NCBI GenBank assembly: GCA_934101145.1
Contig: CAKOPZ010000016.1
Location: 1-35,185 of the forward strand
Length of the DNA: 35,185 nt
Reading direction: 5' to 3'
DNA from: an uncultured Clostridia bacterium
GTDB lineage: Bacteria; Bacillota; Clostridia; TANB77; CAG-508
Made by a program: the position numbers and the translations under genes. This document shows, in pieces, positions 1 through 7,117 of the stretch; the stretch's first letter is position 1; each line of letters starts with the position of its first letter. The notes under the pieces were generated by a model, which saw only the letters and a list, made by a program, of their open reading frames with translations, was not told the origin of the DNA and made no database searches.

Positions 1-56
1 AATGTATTGTGTGTGTGTGTGTGTGTGTGTACAGCCTCAACGGTTTCGTCTTTCAT
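1..56 (-). CDS. 5' end of an unknown gene containing an (AC)n tract
   Basis: Only the first 18 codons are in the window. The reading starts M-K-D-E-T-V-E-A-V and passes into alternating His-Thr codons encoded by the AC dinucleotide run, then leaves the left edge. Support for a real start: an AAAAGGAG ribosome-binding sequence at 69-76, 12 bases before the ATG at 54-56, and a near-consensus promoter at 96-123. The product cannot be recognised. A repeat of this kind within the first codons of a gene is the classic arrangement of a phase-variable locus, because gain or loss of one unit changes the reading frame. Confidence 0.55.
   Translation of the reverse strand, partial: MKDETVEAVHTHTHTHNT
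9..30. repeat. (GT)11 / (AC)11 dinucleotide microsatellite
   Basis: Eleven uninterrupted GT units on the plus strand (AC on the coding minus strand). Long perfect dinucleotide runs are uncommon in bacterial genomes and are prone to slipped-strand change. It falls in codons 10-16 of the partial gene at the left edge. Confidence 0.95.
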
Positions 57-95
57 TTCTTTTGTGTGCTCCTTTTGTTTATTTTTTACTTTTTC

Positions 96-123
96 ATTTT
101 ATCATAACATTTCTATATGTCAA
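96..123 (-). promoter_or_regulatory. sigma-A-type promoter for the left-edge gene
   Basis: Read on the minus strand: TTGACA (118-123), a 16-base spacer, then TAAAAT (96-101). The transcript would begin near 89, before the ribosome-binding sequence at 69-76 and the ATG at 56. The promoter lies between the sleB stop codon and this gene, so the left-edge gene can be expressed independently of sleB. Confidence 0.6.
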
Positions 124-156
124 TATTCCTCCAAAATTTTCTTGCTTTTATGTGAT

Positions 157-855
157 TTATTTGCAAAATCTGTGTTTACCTATAACAACAGTAAGAGGTC
201 TTGACCAGATCCATTTATTAGTTGCTGTGCTTGGATTAAAGTAATAAATTGCCCCATATGATGGATCCCATCCATTTATTGCATCTTGTGCTGCTTTTTT
301 TGCTGTGTCATTTGGCGTCATATTTATTTGTCCATCGCTTACAACATCAAATGCACCTTTTTGATAAATTACTCCTGCCACTGTATTTGGAAATGAGCTG
401 TTTTTTACTCGATTAAGTACAACTGCTGCTACTGCAACTTGTCCTGTATATGGTTCACCTCTTGCTTCTCCATATATAAGTCTGCTAAGTAAATTCACAT
501 CATTTGAGTTTGTGCTTGAAGAACTTGAACTTGATGAACTTGAGCTACTGAATATGCCCATTGCTTCAAGTGTTTTCTTGCCTGCTATTCCATCTACCGT
601 AAGTCCATTTTTCTTTTGAAATTTCTTTACTGCAGAAAGTGTTCCACTACCATATATTCCATCTACACTTCCAGAATAATATCCCCATCTTTTTAGTTTA
701 GTTTGTATTGTCTTTACTTCTTGTCCTCGTGAGCCATATTTTGAAAGTGCATCTACAGCATTATTTCTAAAAAATACATTATATCCTACAAACATAAAGA
801 TAGCAAGACATATCACTATTAATGCTTTTATATTTCTTTGTATAACATTTTTCAT
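157..855 (-). CDS. sleB: SleB-type spore cortex-lytic / cell wall hydrolase
   Basis: From the ATG at 855 the protein has 232 residues: a membrane anchor or signal segment (about 9-28), a peptidoglycan-binding type 1 domain (about 42-99, with the usual V-D-G-I-Y-G-S-G-T core and a second V-D-G-I), a run of 12 serines (103-114), and a C-terminal cell wall hydrolase domain (about 118-232). The G-E-A-R-G-E segment supplies the expected catalytic glutamate at residue 130. This is the domain order of SleB, a lytic transglycosylase acting on cortex peptidoglycan at germination. The frame is open further upstream to a TTG at 909, but that stretch is inside the fhs terminator hairpin, so I prefer 855. 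No good ribosome-binding sequence precedes 855, which is odd. It could instead be a vegetative SleB-like hydrolase. Confidence 0.85.
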   Translation of the reverse strand: MKNVIQRNIKALIVICLAIFMFVGYNVFFRNNAVDALSKYGSRGQEVKTIQTKLKRWGYYSGSVDGIYGSGTLSAVKKFQKKNGLTVDGIAGKKTLEAMGIFSSSSSSSSSSSSTNSNDVNLLSRLIYGEARGEPYTGQVAVAAVVLNRVKNSSFPNTVAGVIYQKGAFDVVSDGQINMTPNDTAKKAAQDAINGWDPSYGAIYYFNPSTATNKWIWSRPLTVVIGKHRFCK

Positions 856-862
856 TTTTTTC

Positions 863-917
863 AAAACAAAACACCACTTTCTAATAATTTTTAAAATTAT
901 TTTGTCCAAAAGTGGTG
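863..917 (-). terminator. Rho-independent terminator after fhs
   Basis: On the minus strand a CACCACTTT arm pairs with AAAGTGGTG (plus-strand positions 908-917 and 872-880). The loop itself holds an AT palindrome, and TTTTGTTTT follows (863-870). It starts 14 bases after the fhs stop codon. Its T-tract ends only 8 bases before the sleB ATG, so sleB needs read-through or a promoter I could not find. Confidence 0.7.
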
Positions 918-930
918 TATTTATACATTT

Positions 931-2592
931 TTAAAAAATTCCTATAATATTTCCATTTTCATCTAAATCAATTTTTTCTGCTGCAGGTATTCTTGGAAGT
1001 CCAGGCATTGTCATTATTTTTCCTGTTATTACAACAATAAATTCTGCTCCAGCTTTTAATATAACATCTTGAACATGTATATTAAATGGTTCTATACATT
1101 CTAAATTTTTTGAATCATCTGATAAAGAATATTGTGTTTTTGCTATACAAACAGGTAAGTTACCATATCCAAGTTCTTCTATCTGCTTTATTTTTTCTAA
1201 AGCCTCATCTGTATATTCTACATCTGTTGCGCCATATATTTTGCATGCAACATCTTTTATTTTGCTTTTTATATCTTTTTCAAGTTCATATGCATAATTA
1301 AATTTTGAAGGTTTTTTTGTCAAATTCATTATCTTTTCTGCTAAATCTATAGCACCTTCTCCGCCTTTTTCCCAGCTTTCTACTAAACTTAGCTCAACAT
1401 TTTTTTCTTGCAATTTTTCTCTTAAAAAATCTATTTCTTTTTGTGTATCATGTGTATATTTATTTATTGCAACAATCACATTAAGTCCATATACATTTTG
1501 CAAATTATCCACATGTTTCATCAAATTATGTATTCCTCTTTCCAATGCTTCTATGTTTTCGTTTTTTATCTCATCTTTTTGCATACCACCATGATATTTT
1601 AATGCTTTAATTGTTGCAACACAGATGGCTACATCAGGTTTCAAATCTGCTTTTCTGCACTTTATATCTAAAAACTTCTCGGCTCCAAGATCTGCACCAA
1701 ATCCCGCTTCTGTAATCACATAATCTCCTAATTTTAATGCAAGTTTTGTGGCAATTATGCTATTACATCCATGTGCAATGTTTGCAAATGGTCCACCATG
1801 AACAATGGCTGGTGTATGCTCTAGGCTTTGTACTAAATTTGGTTTTATTGCATCTTTTAAAAGTACTGTCAAAGCTCCATCTGCTTTTAAATCTCTTGCA
1901 GTAATTGGTTTATTTTCTTTTGTATATCCAACGATTATATTTCCTATTCTTCTTTTTAAATCCTCTAAATCTGTTGCAAGACAAAATATTGCCATTATTT
2001 CTGATGCAACTGATATATCAAATCCATCTTCTCTTGGAACAATATTTTTCTCCCCAGATAATCCTGTTTCAACTTTTCTAAGTTGTCTATCATTCAAATC
2101 CACACATCTTTTCCATACAATTCTATCAAATCCAAGTTCATTTCCAAAATATATATGATTATCTATCATTGCAGAAAGTAGATTATTGGCAGATGTAATT
2201 GCATGTATATCTCCTGTAAAGTGAAGATTTATATCTTCCATAGGAGCAATTTGTGAATGTCCTCCACCTGTTGCGCCACCTTTTATTCCAAATACAGGTC
2301 CAAGTGATGGCTCTCTTAATGCAAGAATTGCATTTTGCTTAAGTTGTCTTAGTCCATCTGCAATTCCGATTGCCATAGTTGTTTTTCCTTCTCCAAGAGG
2401 TGTAGGATTAATTGCTGTCACCAAAATAAGCTTACCATCTTTTTTATCTTTTAGTCTTGTCATAGCATCTAATGATATTTTTGCTTTATACTTTCCATAA
2501 AGTTCAAGTTCATCATCTTCGATTCCTGCTACTAAAGCAATTTCATTTATTTTCTTTAACTCTGTATTTCTTGCAATATCTACATCTTCCAT
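931..2592 (-). CDS. fhs: formate--tetrahydrofolate ligase
   Basis: 553 residues, the usual length for this family (about 556). It makes 10-formyl-THF from formate, THF and ATP in the cytoplasm, feeding purine synthesis, formyl-Met-tRNA and one-carbon metabolism (in acetogens, the methyl branch of the Wood-Ljungdahl pathway). The ATP-binding loop T-P-L-G-E-G-K-T-T is near residue 65, followed by the conserved L-R-E-P-S-L-G-P-V-F-G and K-G-G-A-T-G-G-G segments, and the C-terminal M-P-G-L-P-R-I-P. An AGGAG sequence lies 10 bases before the ATG. It is a single-gene unit: a repeat element lies upstream and a terminator directly downstream. No frame problem is seen. Confidence 0.97.
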   Translation of the reverse strand: MEDVDIARNTELKKINEIALVAGIEDDELELYGKYKAKISLDAMTRLKDKKDGKLILVTAINPTPLGEGKTTMAIGIADGLRQLKQNAILALREPSLGPVFGIKGGATGGGHSQIAPMEDINLHFTGDIHAITSANNLLSAMIDNHIYFGNELGFDRIVWKRCVDLNDRQLRKVETGLSGEKNIVPREDGFDISVASEIMAIFCLATDLEDLKRRIGNIIVGYTKENKPITARDLKADGALTVLLKDAIKPNLVQSLEHTPAIVHGGPFANIAHGCNSIIATKLALKLGDYVITEAGFGADLGAEKFLDIKCRKADLKPDVAICVATIKALKYHGGMQKDEIKNENIEALERGIHNLMKHVDNLQNVYGLNVIVAINKYTHDTQKEIDFLREKLQEKNVELSLVESWEKGGEGAIDLAEKIMNLTKKPSKFNYAYELEKDIKSKIKDVACKIYGATDVEYTDEALEKIKQIEELGYGNLPVCIAKTQYSLSDDSKNLECIEPFNIHVQDVILKAGAEFIVVITGKIMTMPGLPRIPAAEKIDLDENGNIIGIF

Positions 2593-2674
2593 TCTGCTTT
2601 TTCTCCTCTCATTTTTTAAGTATTCTTTATTACTTACTATAATCGCTATTGCATTTTTAGATTATTTTATAAAT

Positions 2675-2722
2675 GCGCATAAGCAATATACTATTCAAAG
2701 AAATATTATATTGCTTATGCGC
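2675..2722. repeat. Perfect 16-bp inverted repeat, dispersed-element copy 1
   Basis: GCGCATAAGCAATATA at 2675-2690 is repeated as its exact reverse complement at 2707-2722 around a short AT-rich loop that contains TTCAAAGAAATATT. The same half-sites occur in the elements at 7061-7114, 13838-14083 and 31941-31982. It begins 8 bases beyond the DUF212 stop codon. On the plus strand it is followed by a T-run (2724-2731), and on the minus strand it is preceded by the matching A-run, so it can act as a terminator. Confidence 0.8.
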
Positions 2723-2729
2723 TATTTTT

Positions 2730-3152
2730 TTATGCAAAAATCAATCCAACTATAACACCAATAATTGCGCCAACAATAACTTGTTTTGGTGTGTGTCCTA
2801 ATACTTCTTGCAATTTTTCTGTAACTTCTACTCCAGAAAGTCCAGGTGTGTTTACAATCTTATTTAAAATATGTGCCTGTTTACCAGCTGCTCTTCTAAT
2901 TCCAGCTGCATCATACATTACAACAAATGCAAATATTGTAGCAAGTGCAAACATTTGAGAATCAAATCCTTGACTTACTCCAATCATTGTTGCAAGTGAT
3001 GTTACAACCGCTGAATGTGAACTTGGCATTCCTCCTGCACCTAAAATTCTCTTAAAATTAAATTGTTTTGTTGTTACTAAATCATATATTAATTTAAACA
3101 ATTGTATAAAAAACCACACAGCAAATGGTATAATAAGATATTTGTACTGCAT
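2730..3152 (-). CDS. DUF212 / divergent PAP2-family membrane protein (YuiD-like)
   Basis: 140 residues with several hydrophobic segments. The L-G-A-G-G-M-P-S-S-H-S-A segment, followed later by M-Y-D-A-A-G-I-R-R-A-A-G and the C-terminal L-G-H-T-P-x-Q, is the hallmark of the DUF212 (acid phosphatase/vanadium haloperoxidase-related) family. These membrane proteins have an uncertain substrate, probably a lipid phosphate. The ATG at 3152 has no ribosome-binding sequence at normal distance. The AAGGA/AAAGG run at about 3169-3177 fits better an ATG at 3168, in a different frame, whose third codon is CGG. A +1 shift there would lead straight into this frame and add M-K-G-F-I. The boundary is therefore uncertain by five residues. 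Confidence 0.88.
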   Translation of the reverse strand: MQYKYLIIPFAVWFFIQLFKLIYDLVTTKQFNFKRILGAGGMPSSHSAVVTSLATMIGVSQGFDSQMFALATIFAFVVMYDAAGIRRAAGKQAHILNKIVNTPGLSGVEVTEKLQEVLGHTPKQVIVGAIIGVIVGLIFA

Positions 3153-3205
3153 TATAAAACCGTTTCATCCTTTCCTTTTTCTCCCCTTTTAATTTTTAAT
3201 ATGTA

Positions 3206-3439
3206 CTATTCTTCTGTTTGTACAAAATTTTCTTCTACTAATTCTCCATTACTGTTTTTTATTAGCATTGTAATTTTCTTTTCTGCTTTTTCTAAAATAT
3301 CACTACATTCCTTAGAAATTTTCATACCTTCTTCAAATTTTTTTACAGAAGTATCAAGGTCTAAATCACCTTTTTCTAGTTCATTTGCTATTTGTTCTAA
3401 TTTTTTCATATTATCTTCAAAATTTATATCTTCACTCAT
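3206..3439 (-). CDS. xseB: exodeoxyribonuclease VII small subunit
   Basis: 77 residues, typical for XseB, with the family pattern N-F-E-D-N-M-K-K-L-E-Q-I near the N-terminus and an L-E-K-G-D-L-D-L-D-T-S helix-turn before a charged helix. It binds XseA and is needed for degradation of single-stranded DNA to oligonucleotides in repair. Unlike the usual arrangement it does not directly follow xseA, because a small membrane-anchored protein gene lies between them. A 7-bp hairpin separates its ribosome-binding sequence from its ATG. Confidence 0.93.
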   Translation of the reverse strand: MSEDINFEDNMKKLEQIANELEKGDLDLDTSVKKFEEGMKISKECSDILEKAEKKITMLIKNSNGELVEENFVQTEE

Positions 3440-3449
3440 CTTTTATCTT

Positions 3450-3475
3450 AAGAGGATATTTCCTCTTTCTCCTTT
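3450..3475 (-). promoter_or_regulatory. Hairpin between ribosome-binding sequence and xseB start
   Basis: AAGAGGA and TCCTCTT (3450-3467) form a 7-bp stem with a 4-base loop. The only strong ribosome-binding sequence, AAAGGAG (3469-3475), lies on the far side of the stem from the ATG at 3437-3439. If the stem folds, the spacing falls to about 13 bases; unfolded it is about 29. Translation of xseB may therefore depend on this fold. This is inferred from sequence only. Confidence 0.4.
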
Positions 3476-3488
3476 CGTTTTACTTTTA

Positions 3489-3962
3489 TTAAAAATCTGT
3501 TACTAATCCTTTTTCTACATCAACTAAATAAAATGCTAAAGAACTAGTTGACTTTCCATCTCTTACAGAAACAATATATCTTCCATCAGAATTTATACCT
3601 TCATTTGAAAAATATACTCCTGATGTACTTCCCCATTTCTTTTTAGCAAGTTCAATTGCCTTTTCTTCTTTGCTTGTTGTTTTTTCTGTTGTATCAGGCT
3701 CATTTTTAGTATTATCATTTTCCTTGCTACTATTTGATGTTACATTTTCTGTAACTTCATTTTCAATTTCATTTTCAATCATGTCATTTTCAAATAAATC
3801 ATTTATAATATTGTCAAGACCTGTATTTCCATCAACTATATTTGTATCACTACTTGTATCCACAGTATCCTTTTTTAACATATCATAAACAAGCCATATA
3901 ATTGCAAATAATACAATAACAATAGCAATTATAATTAAACTTTTCTTTACTGTCTTATTCAT
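3489..3962 (-). CDS. Small single-pass membrane protein between xseA and xseB
   Basis: 157 residues, not recognised as a named family. A short basic N-terminus leads into a membrane segment (about 9-28). Next comes a linker rich in Asp, Asn, Glu and Thr (about 32-98), then a C-terminal domain of about 60 residues containing A-I-E-L-A-K-K-K-W-G and ending with a predicted beta-rich F-Y-L-V-D-V-E-K-G-L-V. The topology suggests a membrane-tethered extracytoplasmic domain, possibly PepSY-like. GGAGG stands 7 bases before the ATG, and the gene starts 11 bases after the xseA stop, so it is translated from the xseA-xseB message. Nothing in it suggests a role in exonuclease VII. Confidence 0.75.
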   Translation of the reverse strand: MNKTVKKSLIIIAIVIVLFAIIWLVYDMLKKDTVDTSSDTNIVDGNTGLDNIINDLFENDMIENEIENEVTENVTSNSSKENDNTKNEPDTTEKTTSKEEKAIELAKKKWGSTSGVYFSNEGINSDGRYIVSVRDGKSTSSLAFYLVDVEKGLVTDF

Positions 3963-3973
3963 ATGTGCACCTC

Positions 3974-5161
3974 CTACAATATCTTTGCTTTTGCGCTTCC
4001 TTCACTTAACCTTAATTCTACCTCATCATCCTTTTTTAAATCATTTGCAGATTTTATACTTTTTCCATTTAAAGATACTATACTGTATCCTCTCATCAAA
4101 GTCTTAAGTGGGCTTAAAGCATCAAGTTTTGCAATTAATTTCATTGCATTACCTTTTTTATCTTTATACATTGCATTTACACTATTTTGCATTGATTTAA
4201 TTTTCATATCAATTATGATATATTTTTCTTGTATTTTTTGCAAAGGCTCTTTGAATACTCTCTGGTTCATGCATTTTTCATATCTAAGTCTCATAAATTC
4301 AACTTTCTTTTTTAATGCAAGTTGATATCTATTTTTATATGAATTAAGTTTTAGTATTACATCAGCAATGTTAGGTACAGCAAGCTCTGCAGCAGCTGAT
4401 GGTGTTGGTGCTCTTAAATCCGCTACAAAATCTGCTATTGTAAAATCCGTTTCATGTCCTACAGAAGAAATAACAGGTAACTCAGAATTGTATATTTCTC
4501 TTGCTACAATCTCTTCATTAAAAGGCCACAAATCCTCAAGTGAACCTCCACCTCTTGCAAGAATTATTACATCTGCAAGTTTTTGTTCATTCATTGTTCT
4601 AATTGCTTCTGCAATTTTAACTGCTGCTCCTTCGCCTTGAACTGGAACAGGCAATAATTTTATATATACATTTGGATTTCTTCTTGTTGAAACATTTATT
4701 ATATCTCTAATAACTGCTCCTGTATTTGATGTTAAAACCCCTATGCATTTTGGCATAGCTGGAATTTTCTTTTTATGTGCTACATCAAATAATCCTTCTT
4801 TTTCAAGCTTTGCCTTAAGCTCTTCATATGCTGTATATAAACTTCCCATTCCATCTTCTTGCATAGCTTTGCAGTATATTTGGTAAACTCCATCTCTTTC
4901 AAAAACAGAAACAGTTCCAAATACCATAACTTTCATACCATCTTTTGGCATAAATTTTAAATTACTCGTGTATGTTTTAAACATAATACACTTTATTAAT
5001 GAATTTTCATCTTTTAAAGTAAAATACATATGTCCTGTATAATGATTTTTAAAATTTGAAATTTCACCTTTTACTAAAACATTGTTTAATGCTTCATCAT
5101 TTGCAATCTTATCTTTAATGTATTTGTTTAAATCTGATACACTAATTGCGTCATATTTCAT
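3974..5161 (-). CDS. xseA: exodeoxyribonuclease VII large subunit
   Basis: 395 residues, slightly short for XseA (about 400-450). The N-terminal OB-fold runs from the start to about residue 100 (V-L-V-K-G-E-I-S-N and H-M-Y-F-T-L-K-D). The catalytic region holds I-G-V-L-T-S-N-T-G-A-V-I-R-D-I, D-V-I-I-L-A-R-G-G-G-S-L-E-D-L-W-P-F-N and S-S-V-G-H-E-T-D-F-T-I-A-D, and the C-terminus contains the R-G-Y-S-I-V region. It is the catalytic subunit, acting with XseB on single-stranded DNA. The ribosome-binding sequence AGAGGAG is 11-12 bases upstream, and the start lies 6 bases after the nusB stop, indicating co-transcription. Confidence 0.96.
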   Translation of the reverse strand: MKYDAISVSDLNKYIKDKIANDEALNNVLVKGEISNFKNHYTGHMYFTLKDENSLIKCIMFKTYTSNLKFMPKDGMKVMVFGTVSVFERDGVYQIYCKAMQEDGMGSLYTAYEELKAKLEKEGLFDVAHKKKIPAMPKCIGVLTSNTGAVIRDIINVSTRRNPNVYIKLLPVPVQGEGAAVKIAEAIRTMNEQKLADVIILARGGGSLEDLWPFNEEIVAREIYNSELPVISSVGHETDFTIADFVADLRAPTPSAAAELAVPNIADVILKLNSYKNRYQLALKKKVEFMRLRYEKCMNQRVFKEPLQKIQEKYIIIDMKIKSMQNSVNAMYKDKKGNAMKLIAKLDALSPLKTLMRGYSIVSLNGKSIKSANDLKKDDEVELRLSEGSAKAKIL

Positions 5162-5167
5162 TTGTTT

Positions 5168-5593
5168 TTATTGCTCCTCTATATTATTCTTTTTTACTAC
5201 ACTTCCTAAAATACCATTTACAAAAGCAGGAGTACTGTCATCTCCATATTTTTTTGCAAGTTCAACAGCCTCATTTATTACAACTTTATATGGAACTTTT
5301 GCGTATATCATCTCATATACTGCAAGTTTTAAAATAGCCAAACTCATTTTTGAAAGTCTTCTTATTTCCCATTTTTCTGATAATTCGTCTTTTATTTGAT
5401 TTATTATTTCTTCTCTATTTTTCTCTATTCCATATACAGCATCTTTAATATATTTTTCAACTTTTTTATCTTCTATCTCATTTGCCTCTAAAAATAACTT
5501 TATTTGTTCTTTATACTCATATTTTTTCAATTTTTGAAGTTCTAAACTGTACAAGAATTTTAATACTACTTCTCTTATTTCTGATCTATTCAT
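5168..5593 (-). CDS. nusB: transcription antitermination factor NusB
   Basis: 141 residues from the ATG at 5593, where the family N-terminus (M-N-R-S-E-I-R-E, then F-L-Y-S-L-E) begins. The open frame reaches 5635, but the extra residues match nothing and AAGGAGAAAGG precedes 5593. Conserved C-terminal features are present: a L-A-I-L-K-L-A-V-Y-E-M helix, P-Y-K-V-V-I-N-E-A-V-E-L-A-K-K-Y-G, and F-V-N-G-I-L-G. NusB binds boxA RNA with NusE to support rRNA antitermination. It lies between the Asp23 cluster and exonuclease VII, as in many Firmicutes. Confidence 0.93.
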   Translation of the reverse strand: MNRSEIREVVLKFLYSLELQKLKKYEYKEQIKLFLEANEIEDKKVEKYIKDAVYGIEKNREEIINQIKDELSEKWEIRRLSKMSLAILKLAVYEMIYAKVPYKVVINEAVELAKKYGDDSTPAFVNGILGSVVKKNNIEEQ

Positions 5594-5674
5594 TATTATA
5601 ACAACCTTTCTCCTTACTTTTATAAATATTTTCAATGTGCTTTTTTCAATTGTTTATTACAGTAATATTCAATT

Positions 5675-5878
5675 TTATAATCTATCAATAAAATTCTTTA
5701 GTTTTTCTTTTACTTCAAATTTATTATGTTGAATATAATTTCCTGCATATCCACATACAAAAATCAAAATAATTCCTATTATCAATCTGTATAATTGTGT
5801 ACATAAAAGTACTATTGCAACGATAATTCCTATAACCATACCGCCATATTGTGACATAAATTTTTTAAACTCATCCAT
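5675..5878 (-). CDS. DUF2273 small integral membrane protein
   Basis: 67 residues: a short N-terminus, two closely spaced hydrophobic segments (about 14-44) separated by L-Y-R-L, then a basic C-terminal tail. DUF2273 proteins regularly accompany Asp23 and AmaP, as here, and are thought to work with them at the membrane in envelope-stress adaptation; the molecular role is not established. AAGGAG precedes the ATG at a normal distance. The spacing to amaP is 17 bases, consistent with one transcript. Confidence 0.85.
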   Translation of the reverse strand: MDEFKKFMSQYGGMVIGIIVAIVLLCTQLYRLIIGIILIFVCGYAGNYIQHNKFEVKEKLKNFIDRL

Positions 5879-5895
5879 AGAATCTTCTCCTTTTC

Positions 5896-6450
5896 TTATT
5901 CTACGATTTCCTTTTCAGGTTCAATATTTTTTACTTTAATGTTTACTTCTTTAACATCTAAATCTGATGTTTTTTTGATAGTTTCTTTTATTTTAGTTTG
6001 TAAATTTGTAGATAATTCTTTAATTACAGCATTTTCTTTTACACTAAGATTTACATATATACTAACTGTATTATCTTTTCCAAGTTCAATTTTAGTATTT
6101 ACATCTTCTGCACTATCAAATCCTTTAACAACACCGTTTACAAGATTCTCTATAGTCTCTTTTGAAATTAATAGTTTACCATCAGAATTTTCAAGTAAAA
6201 TTCCATTTCTGTATTCATTTTTTTCTTTGCTACTTGAATCAAAAAATATGCAACGAATAGAAAGTAAAATGAATATAACGTTCAAGCCAAGTACAATATT
6301 TGAAGAAACTGTATTATTTGTAATTCCAGCTACAATTTCATCTATAATGTCAAAATCTATCCATCCAAAAATTACAAGTGAACCCATTATAGATATTATT
6401 AACATCAATGTTGAAAATAGTACTAATGTTGTTTTTTCAATTATTTTCAT
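5896..6450 (-). CDS. amaP: AmaP-type alkaline shock response membrane anchor
   Basis: 184 residues from the ATG at 6450 (the frame is open to a TTG at 6462, which I reject). Two hydrophobic segments (about 7-32 and 52-70) are followed by a cytoplasmic Asp23-like region of about 100 residues. AmaP anchors Asp23 to the membrane. Its place between asp23 and DUF2273 supports this. The ribosome-binding sequence is weak (only TTGG), so translation may be coupled to, or lower than, that of asp23. A stem-loop lies between the two genes. Confidence 0.85.
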   Translation of the reverse strand: MKIIEKTTLVLFSTLMLIISIMGSLVIFGWIDFDIIDEIVAGITNNTVSSNIVLGLNVIFILLSIRCIFFDSSSKEKNEYRNGILLENSDGKLLISKETIENLVNGVVKGFDSAEDVNTKIELGKDNTVSIYVNLSVKENAVIKELSTNLQTKIKETIKKTSDLDVKEVNIKVKNIEPEKEIVE

Positions 6451-6502
6451 ATTTTTTACCAAATATATTTTTAAATATACCCTTTCCTATAATTTTAAAT
6501 AT

Positions 6503-6523
6503 GGGCACATATTTTTTGTGCCC
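6503..6523 (-). other. Intercistronic hairpin between asp23 and amaP
   Basis: GGGCACA and TGTGCCC form a perfect 7-bp stem with a 7-base loop, placed 15 bases after the asp23 stop codon. No T-tract follows, so it is less likely a full terminator than an mRNA-stabilising or partial-attenuation structure that keeps asp23 expression above that of the downstream genes. Confidence 0.55.
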
Positions 6524-6537
6524 ACCATTTTAGATAA

Positions 6538-6972
6538 TTAGTCTTCTGAGTTCTCATCTTGTGTATTTTCTTGTGCTTGTTGTGTTTTAACTCCTTGAAT
6601 ATGAACATTAACTTCTGAAACTTTAAGTCCTGTCATTCCTTCAACTGCTTTTTTTACTCTTGTTTGAATTTCATATGCAACATCTGGAATTCTTACACCA
6701 TATTCAACAATGATATTTACATCTATCTTTGTATCTTTATCACCTGTTTCAACTTTAATTCCTTTTGCAAAATTCTTCTTTCCGCTAAATACTTCAGAAA
6801 TTCCACCTGCAAATCCACCTGCCATTGATGCAACTCCTGAAACCTCTGATGCAGCTGCTCCAGCAATTACAGCAATTACATCATCAGCAATTTTTATATT
6901 AGTATTCTCTAAAGTTACTTCCCCTTGATTTTCCATAACTTCCTCATTTTTAACTTCTTCATTTTCTTCCAT
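6538..6972 (-). CDS. asp23: Asp23/Gls24 family envelope stress response protein
   Basis: 144 residues from the ATG at 6972, chosen because GGGAGG stands 8 bases upstream; the open frame to 6993 runs through that ribosome-binding sequence. An acidic N-terminus is followed by the Asp23 domain: I-A-D-D-V-I-A-V-I-A-G-A-A-A, S-E-V-S-G-V-A, then V-E-Y-G-V-R-I-P-D-V-A and the C-terminal V-N-V-H-I-Q-G-V. Asp23 proteins are abundant, membrane-associated through AmaP, and linked to cell-wall stress. It is first in its operon, just behind a clear promoter. Confidence 0.93.
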   Translation of the reverse strand: MEENEEVKNEEVMENQGEVTLENTNIKIADDVIAVIAGAAASEVSGVASMAGGFAGGISEVFSGKKNFAKGIKVETGDKDTKIDVNIIVEYGVRIPDVAYEIQTRVKKAVEGMTGLKVSEVNVHIQGVKTQQAQENTQDENSED

Positions 6973-7008
6973 AATATATACCTCCCAAAACATATATTTT
7001 ACATTATT

Positions 7009-7037
7009 AGTATACCAATTTATTCAAAAATTTACAA
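7009..7037 (-). promoter_or_regulatory. Promoter of the asp23-amaP-nusB-xseA operon
   Basis: Minus strand: TTGTAA (7032-7037), 17-base spacer ending in TTGG, then TATACT (7009-7014). It lies 37 bases before the asp23 start, leaving a short leader with GGGAGG. Confidence 0.65.
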
Positions 7038-7060
7038 CATATTTTAGAAATTTTATTATT

Positions 7061-7114
7061 CAAGTGTTACTAGATAATGTTGCAAGTTTCTAAGAAATAT
7101 TATATCGCTTATGC
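7061..7114. repeat. Dispersed-element copy 2, deletion derivative
   Basis: CAAGTGTTACTAGATAATGT followed by GCAAGTTTCTAAGAAATATT and ATATCGCTTATGC. The first part matches the left part of the large element (13868-13884: GTTACTGGATAATG), and the second matches its right inner arm (13999-14030). The element therefore looks like the large copy with its centre and left inner arm deleted. It begins 3 bases after the fmt stop codon. Confidence 0.7.
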
Positions 7115-7117
7115 TTA

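Noticed and set aside
1805..2158. Plus-strand open frames such as this one and those over 5939-6541 and 7233-7922
   Set aside because: They are antisense to well-conserved minus-strand genes, lack ribosome-binding sequences, and their residues match no family.
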